Positions 7,346-16,012 of a DNA stretch of 64,000 nt are shown piece after piece; the stretch's first letter is position 1, and every line of letters starts with the position of its first letter. The translations under genes were made by a program, and so were the position numbers. The notes beneath the pieces were generated by a model. The model saw only the letters and a program-made list of their open reading frames with translations. It did not search any database and was not told the origin of the DNA. The stretch is from NCBI RefSeq assembly GCF_014206815.1, contig NZ_JACHNP010000001.1, positions 1,826,456 to 1,890,455 on the forward strand, written 5' to 3'. Source of the stretch: Xanthomonas sp. F10 (GTDB lineage: Bacteria; Pseudomonadota; Gammaproteobacteria; Xanthomonadales; Xanthomonadaceae).

Positions 7346-8911
7346 ATGATCAAGGGCAACATCGCCTTTTCCGACCTCGAGCAACCGCCGCTGTGGCAGG
7401 CCAACACCCTGTGTCTCGGGAAAAGCCGGATCGCCCCCTACTGTCACTCTGCTGTGGAAACCGTCGTGGTCCGCACACAGGGACAATGGTTCGCCACGGT
7501 GCGCGAACGTTGCACGGATGTCGAATGGAAAAAAGACGATACGGGCATACTGGTCGATGCCGATCGATTCAACCAGCTCTACAAAGAGGCGTTACTATGG
7601 CCGCTCGACTATCTCATGATCGAAGTGGCGCAGGCCGGATGCCGATTGAAGTTGCGCGCCGGCCTGCTCGGATCGGCGCCAGTCTACTGCCGGGTCTCCG
7701 ATGGCGCAGTAGAAATCTCCTACGATCTGGCCGACTTTTTTTCCCGGCCCACCACCATCGACCTGGAGATGGCCAGCCGGCGTCTCGCGCTTAGCGCAGC
7801 GTATTCCGCCAGGCAATTGTGCTCGGGCGTTCTGATGCTGACAGAACGCGCCACCCTTTTCGCCGAGCCGGGCAAGGTCCGTTACGTCTATCCCTCGCCA
7901 GCCGAAACCGTCGCGCCTTCCGATGAAGCACTGATCGACTACGGCATGGAGCGATTCGGGCAACTGTTGCATCGCGCGGTTTCGATTCGACCTGCGTCGA
8001 CACAGGTGGCCGTCGAGTTGAGTGGGGGCATGGATTCGGCGACCGTCGCGTGCGCGTTGACGCGATCGCAGCACAACATCCTGAGCCTGGGAATCTTGCT
8101 CGATCAGGGACACAGTCAAACCCAGACCGAACGCCGCCGCCTGCTTGTCGAAACGCTAGGTCTTCGCGACACCGCCGTGAATATCGACGCGTTCCCGCCA
8201 ACGCTCGATCTACAACCGAGCGCGCGTCGACCGGACTATCCCCTTGCCGAGTTCTACCTCGAGGCATTCGAAAGCGTGTGGGACCGTGCTCAAGCGCAGG
8301 GCAGCGATCGGCTTTTCACCGGCGTTGGCGGAGACCAGCTGTTCCCGACGTACCGGAATGAGGAACGCTCCAACGGCAGCAGTCATGGCAGTGTGGCCGC
8401 AGAAGCCAAGCGCCGCGCGGAATTGTTGTTGACGCCCCGAGCGCTCAATGCATCGCGTTCGGTCAATGGATTCGATGCTCCCGCCGGCCCCTTATCTGCA
8501 TCGGTGTTGGCATCGAGCATGTGCCAGGCTCCCTACCTGCTTCGGCGAGGCCTTTGGCCGGTCAATCCCCTAAGCGATCCACATCTGGTTGCCTTTTGCC
8601 GGGGCCTGCCCCTCGAGTGCCGTCAAGATCGAGAAACGATGTGGCGCTATTTACGGGCCAACGTAGGCGACATATTTCCACGGGATTATTGCAAGGAAAC
8701 GTTCGCTCACGTGCTCCCCGAGTTGATCGCACATCACGCCAGGACGATCGCCATGCAACTGAGCGAGTGCGCCCTTGCCGACCTGGGCCTGGTCGACCGA
8801 GACGCCGTACTGCAACTGCTGGACGAACTGGTGTCGACACGCGCGCGTCCGCTGACGGCGCCGTTGATCTCGTTCCTTTGGCTGGAGCGCTTCGTTCGTC
8901 AGTTTGCCTGA
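7346..8911 (+). CDS. Asparagine-synthetase-like lasso-type macrolactam cyclase
   Basis: A protein of 521 residues. The C-terminal half has the ATP-pyrophosphatase signature SGGMDSATVACAL near residue 226 and GVGGDQLFPTY near 327, as in asparagine synthetase B. The N-terminal half keeps the shape of a glutamine amidotransferase domain but lacks the catalytic Cys2 after the start Met, as lasso C proteins (McjC type, of similar length) do. These enzymes adenylate a side-chain carboxylate of the precursor core and close an isopeptide ring. ATG 7346 is preferred to an in-frame TTG at 7244, which lies before the attenuator hairpin. GC is lower than in the flanks, suggesting transfer. No B1/B2 protease or ABC transporter gene follows. 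A divergent asparagine synthetase acting on another substrate cannot be excluded. Confidence 0.75.
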   Translation: MIKGNIAFSDLEQPPLWQANTLCLGKSRIAPYCHSAVETVVVRTQGQWFATVRERCTDVEWKKDDTGILVDADRFNQLYKEALLWPLDYLMIEVAQAGCRLKLRAGLLGSAPVYCRVSDGAVEISYDLADFFSRPTTIDLEMASRRLALSAAYSARQLCSGVLMLTERATLFAEPGKVRYVYPSPAETVAPSDEALIDYGMERFGQLLHRAVSIRPASTQVAVELSGGMDSATVACALTRSQHNILSLGILLDQGHSQTQTERRRLLVETLGLRDTAVNIDAFPPTLDLQPSARRPDYPLAEFYLEAFESVWDRAQAQGSDRLFTGVGGDQLFPTYRNEERSNGSSHGSVAAEAKRRAELLLTPRALNASRSVNGFDAPAGPLSASVLASSMCQAPYLLRRGLWPVNPLSDPHLVAFCRGLPLECRQDRETMWRYLRANVGDIFPRDYCKETFAHVLPELIAHHARTIAMQLSECALADLGLVDRDAVLQLLDELVSTRARPLTAPLISFLWLERFVRQFA

Positions 8912-9252
8912 CAACCACGTTCAGCAGGCCTCGCAGCCGCTGTCCCGGCGTGCAGATGCGGCTGCACGACGACGCAAAAGCGGCCGTCGGCAGTGATGCT
9001 GGGCGGGTTTTTCACCTCGCAAACAACCTGCGGCATGTGCTGAGCAGGGGCGCCGAGGATCGCGACTCAGCCCCGCAATGCCGACGTGCGCGCCATCCAC
9101 GACAATGACGGCGGCAAGACCTCCAAGTGCCGGTTACTTGCACTGAGCTACTGCTCCACCCGCATCAGTGCGATCCGGACGCACCGGACCGCGCTGATGC
9201 CGCACTGCTGTAGCGCATAGGACCTCGGCGCGGCTTGTCAGGCGCCGATCAC
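8912..9252. other. Intergenic region between cyclase and S9 peptidase
   Basis: 341 bases without a supportable gene. All six frames were checked for a transglutaminase-like B protein or an ABC transporter start; none is visible. A long hairpin lies at 9162-9200. Confidence 0.55.
9162..9200. terminator. Bidirectional hairpin between convergent genes
   Basis: A 17-bp stem from GCATCAG to CTGATGC, with one G-T pair and one mismatch and a 5-base loop, lies between the ends of the convergent cyclase and S9 peptidase genes. There is no strong T-run on either side. Confidence 0.55.
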
Positions 9253-11235
9253 TTACTGCTTGGTAGGCGCCGGCGCCGCCTGCGCACCACCCAACGACTT
9301 GCTCAGGAACGCCAGCAGCCGGGTGTAGAACTCGCGTCGATGCGCCTCGGTGTAGAAGCCGTGGCCCTCGGTCGGGACGTACAGCGTCTCCACCGGCACG
9401 CCCGCCTTCTTCAGCGCGGCTTCCATCTTCTTGGAGTGCTGGATGGGCGCAGTCTGATCCTCGCCACCAGCAGCAAGAAATACAGGTACCTTGATCTTGT
9501 CGGCCAGGTTCACTGGTGAAATCGCCGCCAATTCGTTGCCCGTCCCCATCCAGTCACGCAGAAAGTTCTGGCTGGAATCGCGCAGCTGGGCATCACCCCT
9601 GACATACATCATCGGCAGGTCGTAGACGCCGACATAGCCTGCCGCGCAGCGATACAGTGTCGGCTCCTTGGCCACGCCCATCAACGACGCATAGGCGCCA
9701 TAGCTGGCACCGTACATGCAGATGCGCTGCGGGTCGGCGATGCCCTGGTCGATCGCCCAGCGCGTGGCGTCGGTGAGGTCGTCCTGCATCTTGCCGCCCC
9801 ACTGACCGGCGCCCGCCAACTGGAACGCACGCCCGTAGTTGCTGGAGCCGCGATAATTGACCTGCAGCACCGCGTAACCGGCGCTGGCCAGGATCTGTGC
9901 GTCCTCGTCGAACATGCCGTTATCGAAGATCCCGAACGGCCCGCCATGCGGCATCACCACCATCGGCACCTTGCCGGATTTGGCCGCCGCCGGCAGTGTC
10001 ACGAAGCCGTGCAGCGCCAGACCATCCCGCGCCTGCAGCGTGATCGGCCGCACCTCCGCCAGCTTCGGCGGCTGCAGTGCGGCGCGGCGCGCGAACACGA
10101 AATCGGCCTTCTTGGCGACGGTGTCGAACAGGTAGAACTCGCCCGGATTGCGCCCGGACTGCACGTTGACGAGGTTGAGCCGGCCGTCGCGCGTACTGGA
10201 GGTGACGTACACCGCCTGTCCCGGGAAGGCCGCTTCCAGCGAACGCTGGGTCTTGGCTTCGGGCGAATTCGTATCGAAGAACACGCTGCGTGGCGTGTCG
10301 CCAAGTACCTCGATCCCGACGGGGACGCGGGAGCCATGGCGATACATGATCGCGAAAGGATCGGCTAGGGTATCGCGCGCCACTACCTTTCGCTCGCCAG
10401 TGTCTACATTCCAGGACTCGACCGCATCGCTACCTTTAGCCTGCTCGACTTGAAGGAAGGCGACACGCCCATCCTCAGAAAAGCCAATCGGCGTCTCTAC
10501 GTGATGACTGACGCTTTCGTCATTGATCAGCTTCCAGTCACTGCCCTGCGCATCGCGGTAGAACAGTTTACTGGCGTTGTCCGCATCGGCGCCCCAGGCA
10601 AAACGCACTTTGCCTTGGCCATCGGAAAAAAATTTCGCCCTACGGACGCTCGGCGAACCGACCAATGCGCGCCTGCGGCCGCTGTACACATCCATGACCT
10701 CGGTGCGGCTGTAAGGATCCTTGCTCACGCTGAAGGGGCGCACACGAATGATGACATTACGATCATCGCCGGGCAGCGGCCCAACCATGTCGGCAATGAC
10801 ATCTTCCACCTTCTTGGTCTGAATCAGCGTACCCGGCCCGTTGCCGGTCACGCGCTGGCCCACCAACAACTCCGCCGCGCCGCCGTCGGCGTTGATCGCG
10901 AACAGTTCTCCGGTCCCCCAGGGCCGGTCCCGCTGCCCGATCTTCTGGACCATGTTGAACAGCACGCGCGTGTCGTTGACCCACACGAAATCGGAGACGT
11001 GCGTGTTCTTCTCCATCGAGAAGCTGCCGACGATCTTGTTGTCGGCACGGCGCATGATCGCCAGCGCGGTGCGATCCTCCAGGGGCACCGTCGCGGCGTA
11101 GTACTCGCCGGTGGGCGACAACTTCAGTGTTTCCACCTGCTCCTTGACCAGGTACGGCGCCAGATCCACCTGCGCCCACGCATTCCCCGCTCCCAGCAGA
11201 CACAACAACGCGACTGCGTGCAGTCCCCTTTTCAT
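9253..11235 (-). CDS. Secreted S9 (prolyl-oligopeptidase-like) peptidase
   Basis: A protein of 660 residues starting MKRGLHAVALLCLLGAGNAW, a signal peptide cut near AWA-Q. An N-terminal propeller is followed by a hydrolase domain with HGGPFG (oxyanion region), MYGASYGAYASL (Ser near residue 510), GGEDQTAP (Asp near 593) and EGHGFY (His near 623). The triad is complete. The start at 11235 has AGGGG upstream; the longer in-frame start at 11442 adds a segment with no signal character. It ends head-to-head with the cyclase gene. Lasso-peptide isopeptidases of proteobacteria also belong to this superfamily, so a link to the neighbouring precursor is possible, but general peptide degradation is the default reading. 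A decayed paralogue lies on the other side of the cassette. Confidence 0.9.
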   Translation of the reverse strand: MKRGLHAVALLCLLGAGNAWAQVDLAPYLVKEQVETLKLSPTGEYYAATVPLEDRTALAIMRRADNKIVGSFSMEKNTHVSDFVWVNDTRVLFNMVQKIGQRDRPWGTGELFAINADGGAAELLVGQRVTGNGPGTLIQTKKVEDVIADMVGPLPGDDRNVIIRVRPFSVSKDPYSRTEVMDVYSGRRRALVGSPSVRRAKFFSDGQGKVRFAWGADADNASKLFYRDAQGSDWKLINDESVSHHVETPIGFSEDGRVAFLQVEQAKGSDAVESWNVDTGERKVVARDTLADPFAIMYRHGSRVPVGIEVLGDTPRSVFFDTNSPEAKTQRSLEAAFPGQAVYVTSSTRDGRLNLVNVQSGRNPGEFYLFDTVAKKADFVFARRAALQPPKLAEVRPITLQARDGLALHGFVTLPAAAKSGKVPMVVMPHGGPFGIFDNGMFDEDAQILASAGYAVLQVNYRGSSNYGRAFQLAGAGQWGGKMQDDLTDATRWAIDQGIADPQRICMYGASYGAYASLMGVAKEPTLYRCAAGYVGVYDLPMMYVRGDAQLRDSSQNFLRDWMGTGNELAAISPVNLADKIKVPVFLAAGGEDQTAPIQHSKKMEAALKKAGVPVETLYVPTEGHGFYTEAHRREFYTRLLAFLSKSLGGAQAAPAPTKQ

Positions 11236-11453
11236 TCCTTGTTCCCCTGTTCCTGTTGGCGTGACGTACGCGTGAAGTCTAATCCAAGCGCTGCCGCTGG
11301 CGCACCGGAACCCCGGGCGCCGACCTCCAGCGACGTCACGGCCGAAAGCCAAAAAGGGCGTGCAGCCTGGAGGCCGTACGCCCGTCCTCTGCCACGGAAA
11401 CGGAAACGGAAGCGGGCACCGATCGAACCGATCGCCCCACATCCCGCGGTCGC

Positions 11454-12461
11454 CTACCCCCTCGGCGCCGCGGTCGACCCGCGCACCATCAAGCGGAAAT
11501 CCAGCGTCTGCTGCAGCGGCACGTCCCCCCGCTCGATGATGGCGAGCAGCAGGTTGACCGCGCGGACCCCGATGTCGCGCATGGGCTGCCTGATGGTCGT
11601 CAGCGGGGGCGTGAGGTAACTGGACGATGCCAGGTCGTCGAAGCCGACGATGGACAGGTCGTCCGGCACGCGGATGCCCAGGTCCCGACAGGCCGCCAGG
11701 GCACCCAGTGCCATCTGGTCGCTGAAACAGAAAATCGCGGTCGGTGCGGGCGCACGGCCCAGGAGCGCCACCGCAGCCGCATGGCCGGATTCCACGGAGA
11801 AGTCGCCCGGCACGACGGTCAGGCTGCGCAGGCGGCGGTGCGCCTTGGCGCAGGCCCGGACCCCTTCCAGGCGTTGCTGATGCAGGGGATTGTCGGGCGG
11901 GCCGCCCACCACGGCGATCCGCTCGTGCCCCAGGCCATACAGGTGGTCCATCACGGCGCGCGCGGCGGCCGCGTTGTCGATGTGGACGCTGGGAATCCCC
12001 AGCGCCGGATCGAACTCGCAGCCGTTGACCACCGGCGCAGCCGCGCCCTGCTGCTTGACGATCTCGCGCGCCGTCGGCGGGAGGCGGTGTCCGAGCACGA
12101 TCAGGCCGTCGGCCTCGTTGCGCCGGAGCATCTGCGCATAGCGCTCCTCGCGGTCGGGCTGGTGCTGGGTATCGCCCAGCAGGACGGCGTAGCCGACCGC
12201 CTGCGCGGCGTCTTCCGCGCCCTGCAGGATCTGCGCAAAGAACGGATTGGCGATGTCCGGGACGGTGACCAGGAGCTTGCCGCTGCGCTGGGTCTTGAGC
12301 GTCCTGGCCACCGTGTTGGGGACATAGCCCAGCGCGGCGGCGGCCTGCTCGATGCGCGCGCGCGTGGCGGGCAGGACTTTCTCCGGCCGGGAAAGCGCCC
12401 GCGACACCGTGCCGGCGGTGACGCCGACGTGCTTTGCGATGTCGTAGATGGTTGTCGCCAT
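11454..12461 (-). CDS. LacI family transcriptional regulator of the glycoside locus
   Basis: A protein of 335 residues. The start MATTIYDIAKHVGVTAGTVS is the LacI helix-turn-helix, with the hinge helix later reading AAAALGYVPNTVARTLKTQ. The rest is a periplasmic-binding-protein-like effector domain (LVTVPDIANPFFAQILQGAE onwards). ATG 12461 is preferred to 12497 because LacI proteins begin just before the DNA-binding helix. It is divergent from the TIM-barrel/permease operon. The palindrome TTCAATCGATTGCA lies 70-83 bases upstream, in front of that operon, and a second copy sits in front of the leftward operon at 21253. It most likely represses both and is released by a sugar or keto-sugar. 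Confidence 0.9.
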   Translation of the reverse strand: MATTIYDIAKHVGVTAGTVSRALSRPEKVLPATRARIEQAAAALGYVPNTVARTLKTQRSGKLLVTVPDIANPFFAQILQGAEDAAQAVGYAVLLGDTQHQPDREERYAQMLRRNEADGLIVLGHRLPPTAREIVKQQGAAAPVVNGCEFDPALGIPSVHIDNAAAARAVMDHLYGLGHERIAVVGGPPDNPLHQQRLEGVRACAKAHRRLRSLTVVPGDFSVESGHAAAVALLGRAPAPTAIFCFSDQMALGALAACRDLGIRVPDDLSIVGFDDLASSSYLTPPLTTIRQPMRDIGVRAVNLLLAIIERGDVPLQQTLDFRLMVRGSTAAPRG

Positions 12462-12485
12462 GAACTGAGCTCTTCTTCTTTCTGC

Positions 12486-12498
12486 TGTGCAGTGCACA
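12486..12498. promoter_or_regulatory. Inverted repeat TGTGCA-N1-TGCACA upstream of the LacI gene
   Basis: A perfect 6-base inverted repeat around one base, 25 bases before the regulator start. It differs from the CAATCGATTG operator. It may be a second control site, perhaps for autoregulation, or chance. Confidence 0.3.
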
Positions 12499-12530
12499 AC
12501 GGGTCTTGCGGGAGGCCCATGCTAGGATGA

Positions 12531-12544
12531 TTCAATCGATTGCA
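12531..12544. promoter_or_regulatory. LacI-family operator, left copy
   Basis: TTCAATCGATTGCA contains the 10-bp perfect palindrome CAATCGATTG with the central CG typical of LacI-family operators. It lies 16 bases before the TTG start of the first operon gene and just after a TAGGAT box (12523-12528). The same palindrome recurs at 21303-21316. Confidence 0.75.
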
Positions 12545-12559
12545 TGAGGTCGAATCACG

Positions 12560-13612
12560 TTGAAGACGCTCAAGGGTCCAGCGCTGTTCCTGGCACAGTT
12601 CATCGCCGACACACCTCCCTTCAATCGCTTGGACACGCTGGCCGAATGGGCCGCGGGCCTGGGCTATTCTGGCCTACAAGTGCCGACCAGCGCGCCCCAC
12701 CTGTTCGATCTGGCCCAGGCCGCGGACAGCCAGGCGTACTGCGACGACCTCGCCGGCATGCTGGCCGGGCACGGCCTGCAGATCACCGAGCTGTCCACCC
12801 ACCTGCAGGGGCAACTGGTCGCCGTCCACCCCGCCTACGACAGCCTGTTCGACGGATTTGCGCCGCCGGACAAGCGCGGCAACCCCGCCGCACGCCAGGC
12901 CTGGGCGGTAGAGCAACTTCAGTTGGCCGCCAAGGCCAGCCAGCGCCTGGGGCTGACGGCGCATGCCACGTTTTCCGGCGCGCTGGCCTGGCCTTACTTC
13001 TACCCCTGGCCGCAACGCCCGCCTGGCCTGGTGGAAGAAGCCTTCGCCGAACTCGGCCGGCGCTGGCGCCCCATCCTGGATGCCTTCGACGCCTGCGGCG
13101 TGGACCTGTGCTTCGAGATCCACCCGGGCGAGGACCTGCACGACGGCGCGACCTTCGAGCGCTTCCTGGACGTGGTCGATCACCATCCGCGCGCCAAGAT
13201 CCTGTACGACCCCAGCCACCTGCTGCTGCAGCAGATGGACTACCTGGGTTTCATCGATCGCTACCACGCGCGCATCGGCATCTTCCACGTCAAGGACGCG
13301 GAGTACCGGGCCAGCGCGCGCAGCGGCGTCTATGGTGGTTACCAGGACTGGATCGATCGTCCGGGGCGGTTCCGGTCGCTCGGGGATGGTCAGGTCGATT
13401 TCAAGGCGATCTTCTCGAAGTTCGCGCAATACGATTTCCCGGGCTGGGCGGTGCTGGAGTGGGAGTGCTGCCTGAAGCACCCGGAAGATGGCGCACGCGA
13501 GGGTGCGGCGTTCATTCGCGACCACATCATCCGCGTGACCGAACGCGCCTTCGACGACTTCGCCGGCAGCGGCGCCGATCCGGCATCGCTGCGCCGCATG
13601 TTGGGGACCTGA
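12560..13612 (+). CDS. Sugar phosphate isomerase/epimerase-like TIM-barrel protein (first gene of operon)
   Basis: A 350-residue cytoplasmic protein of the xylose isomerase-like TIM-barrel family (AP_endonuc_2 fold). Metal-ligand type segments are visible: CFEIHPGEDL, ILYDPSHLL, IGIFHVKDAEY and VLEWECC. It starts at TTG 12560 (KTLKGPALFLAQF); a GAGG lies about 12 bases before. No in-frame ATG is available nearby. It directly follows the operator. Relatives in similar clusters act on keto-sugars or carry out C-C or C-O chemistry on 3-keto-glycosides. Exact activity is unknown. Confidence 0.85.
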   Translation: MKTLKGPALFLAQFIADTPPFNRLDTLAEWAAGLGYSGLQVPTSAPHLFDLAQAADSQAYCDDLAGMLAGHGLQITELSTHLQGQLVAVHPAYDSLFDGFAPPDKRGNPAARQAWAVEQLQLAAKASQRLGLTAHATFSGALAWPYFYPWPQRPPGLVEEAFAELGRRWRPILDAFDACGVDLCFEIHPGEDLHDGATFERFLDVVDHHPRAKILYDPSHLLLQQMDYLGFIDRYHARIGIFHVKDAEYRASARSGVYGGYQDWIDRPGRFRSLGDGQVDFKAIFSKFAQYDFPGWAVLEWECCLKHPEDGAREGAAFIRDHIIRVTERAFDDFAGSGADPASLRRMLGT

Positions 13613-13639
13613 GCCATTACCGCCCTGGGAGGGGACGTC

Positions 13640-14857
13640 ATGACGCACACCATGTCGCGCTTGGGCGCGATGATGTTTCTGCAGTTCTTCATCTGGGGGG
13701 CCTGGTTCGTGACCCTGGGGACGTACCTGGTGCAAGGCCCCCTGCAGGCCAGCGCGAGCCAGGTGGCGACGGCGTTCCTCAGCCAGTCCATCGGCGCCAT
13801 CGTCGCGCCGTTCCTGGTCGGCCTGATCGCCGATCGCTACTTCGCGGCGCAGCGCATCCTCGCACTCCTGCACCTGGCCGGCGCCGTGCTCCTGTGGCTG
13901 GCGTCCACGGCGACAACCTTCGGCGTGTTCTTCGCCTGCGTGATGGGCTACATGCTGCTGTTCATGCCGACGCTGGCACTGGCCAACAGCGTGGCGATGC
14001 GGCACATGCAATCGCCGGAAAAGCAGTTTCCACCGGTGCGGGTCGTCGGTAGCGTCGGCTGGATCGTGGCAGGCGTGTTGATCGGCTGGCTGGGCTGGGA
14101 GCAGGCGCATCGGCTCGAGCTGACGTTCCGGATGGCGGCAGTGGCGTCGCTGGCCTTGGGCCTGTATGCCTTCACCCTGCCGCACACGCCGCCCCTGGCG
14201 CGACAGCGCGATGCCGGGCTGGGGCAGATCCTGGGCCTGGACGCGCTGCGGCTGCTCAAGTCGCGCTCCTATCTGGTGTTCTTCCTGGCGTCCATCGCCA
14301 TCTGCATCCCGCTGGCGTTCTACTACAACTTCACCAACCCGTACCTCAACGATCTGGGCGTGCGCGGCGCGGCCGGCCTGCAATCGCTGGGCCAGGTGTC
14401 CGAAGTCCTGCTGATGCTGGCCATGCCGTTCCTGTTCGTGCGGCTGGGAGTCAAGACGATGCTGGCGGTGGGCATGGCGGCGTGGGTGGTGCGCTACGCG
14501 ATGTTCGCCTTCGGCGATGCCGGCGGCGGCTTCGCCCTGCTGGTGATCGGCATCGTGCTGCACGGCATCTGCTACGACTTCTTCTTCGTCACCGGACAGA
14601 TCTACACCGATGCGCATGCCGGCCCCGCCGCGCGCAGCAGCGCGCAGGGCTTCATCACCCTGGCCACGTACGGCGTGGGCATGCTGATCGGCACGTTCCT
14701 GTCCGGCGCGGTGGTGGAGCACTACACCACCGCGACGGGCCCGGACTGGCAGCGGATCTGGCTGTTCCCGGCCGGCGTCGCGCTGGTCGTGCTGGTCGCC
14801 TTCCTGCTGCTGTTCCGCGACCGGCCCGCCGTCGCGGCCGCCCCTTCCGCGTCTTGA
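13640..14857 (+). CDS. NupG/XapB-type MFS permease (nucleoside:H+ symporter family)
   Basis: A 405-residue, 12-TM carrier. It starts MTHTMSRLGAMMFLQFFIWG, a typical beginning for NupG-type permeases; GGGAGGGG precedes the ATG. The conserved stretch GICYDFFFVTGQIYTDAHA lies in the second half. The family is named for nucleosides, but in clusters with GMC dehydrogenases and TIM-barrel isomerases it probably imports a sugar or the oxidised (3-keto) sugar. It lies 27 bases after the isomerase gene and 11 bases before the oxidoreductase, in one operon. Confidence 0.88.
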   Translation: MTHTMSRLGAMMFLQFFIWGAWFVTLGTYLVQGPLQASASQVATAFLSQSIGAIVAPFLVGLIADRYFAAQRILALLHLAGAVLLWLASTATTFGVFFACVMGYMLLFMPTLALANSVAMRHMQSPEKQFPPVRVVGSVGWIVAGVLIGWLGWEQAHRLELTFRMAAVASLALGLYAFTLPHTPPLARQRDAGLGQILGLDALRLLKSRSYLVFFLASIAICIPLAFYYNFTNPYLNDLGVRGAAGLQSLGQVSEVLLMLAMPFLFVRLGVKTMLAVGMAAWVVRYAMFAFGDAGGGFALLVIGIVLHGICYDFFFVTGQIYTDAHAGPAARSSAQGFITLATYGVGMLIGTFLSGAVVEHYTTATGPDWQRIWLFPAGVALVVLVAFLLLFRDRPAVAAAPSAS

Positions 14858-14868
14858 GGATCCCACCG

Positions 14869-15993
14869 ATGCGCAAGCTTGGAATCGCCATCGTCGGCAC
14901 CGGCATGATCGGCGCCGTGCATCGTCGTGCGGCGCTGCTGGCCGGGGCCTCAGTCCGCGGCGTCGCCGCTTCTTCCCCGCAACGCGCACGCGAGGTCGCC
15001 CAGTCGTGGGATGTCCCGCGCGCCTATCGCGATATCGAGGACGTGGTCGCCGATCCGCAGGTGCAGGTCGTGCACGTCTGCACGCCCAACCATCTGCACC
15101 GCGCCATGGCGCAGGCGGCGCTGGACGCCGGCAAGCACGTGATCTGCGAGAAGCCGCTGGCGACGACGCTGGAGGACGCCCGGGCATTGGCGGCCTTGGC
15201 CCGCTCGGCCGGACTGGTCGCCACGGTGCCCTTCGTCTACCGCTACCACCCGGTGGTCCGCGAGGCGCGCGCCCGCATCGCCCAGGGCGAACTGGGGCCG
15301 CTGCGCCTGATCCACGGCAGCTACCTGCAGGACTGGCTGCTGGACCCCGCCAGCAACAACTGGCGCGTGGACCCGGCGCTGGGCGGCGCGTCGCGCGTGT
15401 TCGCCGACATCGGCTCGCACTGGTGCGACCTGGTGGAATGGGTGAGCGGCGAGCGCTTCGCCGAGGTCAGCGCGGCGTTCGCGACCGTCATCGCCGAGCG
15501 CGGCGCCAACACCGGGCAGAGCTTCACCACGCCGGCGGCCGGCGGCGCGATGCAGGCGGTCGCGAGCGAAGACGTGGCCATGGCGATGCTCAGAACCGGC
15601 GCGGGGACGCTGGCCGCGCTGACGGTCAGCCAGGTCTCGGCGGGCCGCCGCAATCGCCTGTGGTTCGAGATCGATGGCGCCAGCGCCAGCGTCGCGTTCG
15701 ACCAGGAGGACGCGGAACGGCTGTGGATCGGCCGGCCCGACCAGCGCGAGGAAGTCTTCGTGCGCGGGCCGGGTGCCGGCAGCGCCGAACAACGCCGGCT
15801 GGCGACGCTGCCAGCCGGTCACGCGCAGGGCTACGGCGATTGCTTCGAGGCGTTCGTCGCCGACACCTACCGCGCCATCGAAGGCGAGCGGCCGGACGGC
15901 CTGCCCAGCTTCGACGACGGGCTGCGCTCGGCGCTGATCGTCGATCGCGTCATCACATCGGCCAGGACACGCGGCTGGACATCCATCGATTGA
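14869..15993 (+). CDS. Gfo/Idh/MocA family NAD(P)-dependent oxidoreductase
   Basis: A 374-residue cytoplasmic enzyme. The N-terminal Rossmann fold begins KLGIAIVGTGMIGAVHRRA (GxGxxG). The family motif CEKPLA follows at about residue 93. The C-terminal beta-sheet domain contains FADIGSHWCDLVEW, whose His/Asp are the usual catalytic region. A GAGGA precedes ATG 14869. These enzymes oxidise or reduce sugar C3 or other hydroxyls and often interconvert 3-keto and normal sugars. Here it could reduce or re-oxidise the imported product. The substrate is an inference from neighbours. Confidence 0.88.
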   Translation: MRKLGIAIVGTGMIGAVHRRAALLAGASVRGVAASSPQRAREVAQSWDVPRAYRDIEDVVADPQVQVVHVCTPNHLHRAMAQAALDAGKHVICEKPLATTLEDARALAALARSAGLVATVPFVYRYHPVVREARARIAQGELGPLRLIHGSYLQDWLLDPASNNWRVDPALGGASRVFADIGSHWCDLVEWVSGERFAEVSAAFATVIAERGANTGQSFTTPAAGGAMQAVASEDVAMAMLRTGAGTLAALTVSQVSAGRRNRLWFEIDGASASVAFDQEDAERLWIGRPDQREEVFVRGPGAGSAEQRRLATLPAGHAQGYGDCFEAFVADTYRAIEGERPDGLPSFDDGLRSALIVDRVITSARTRGWTSID

Positions 15994-16012
15994 CTCCCGG
16001 GAGGACTTCTTG

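Noticed and set aside
8521-9108. A possible B protein overlapping the cyclase end
   Set aside because: It runs inside the cyclase in another frame; no transglutaminase-like Cys-His-Asp pattern or RRE-like start is visible and no ribosome site precedes it.
12544-12560. ATG at 12544 as start of the first operon gene
   Set aside because: It is in a different frame from the TIM-barrel protein; the frame it opens has no family features. TTG 12560 begins the real frame.
15981-15993. A third LacI operator near CCATCGATTGACTC
   Set aside because: Only the right half of the palindrome is present and it lies inside the end of a coding region.
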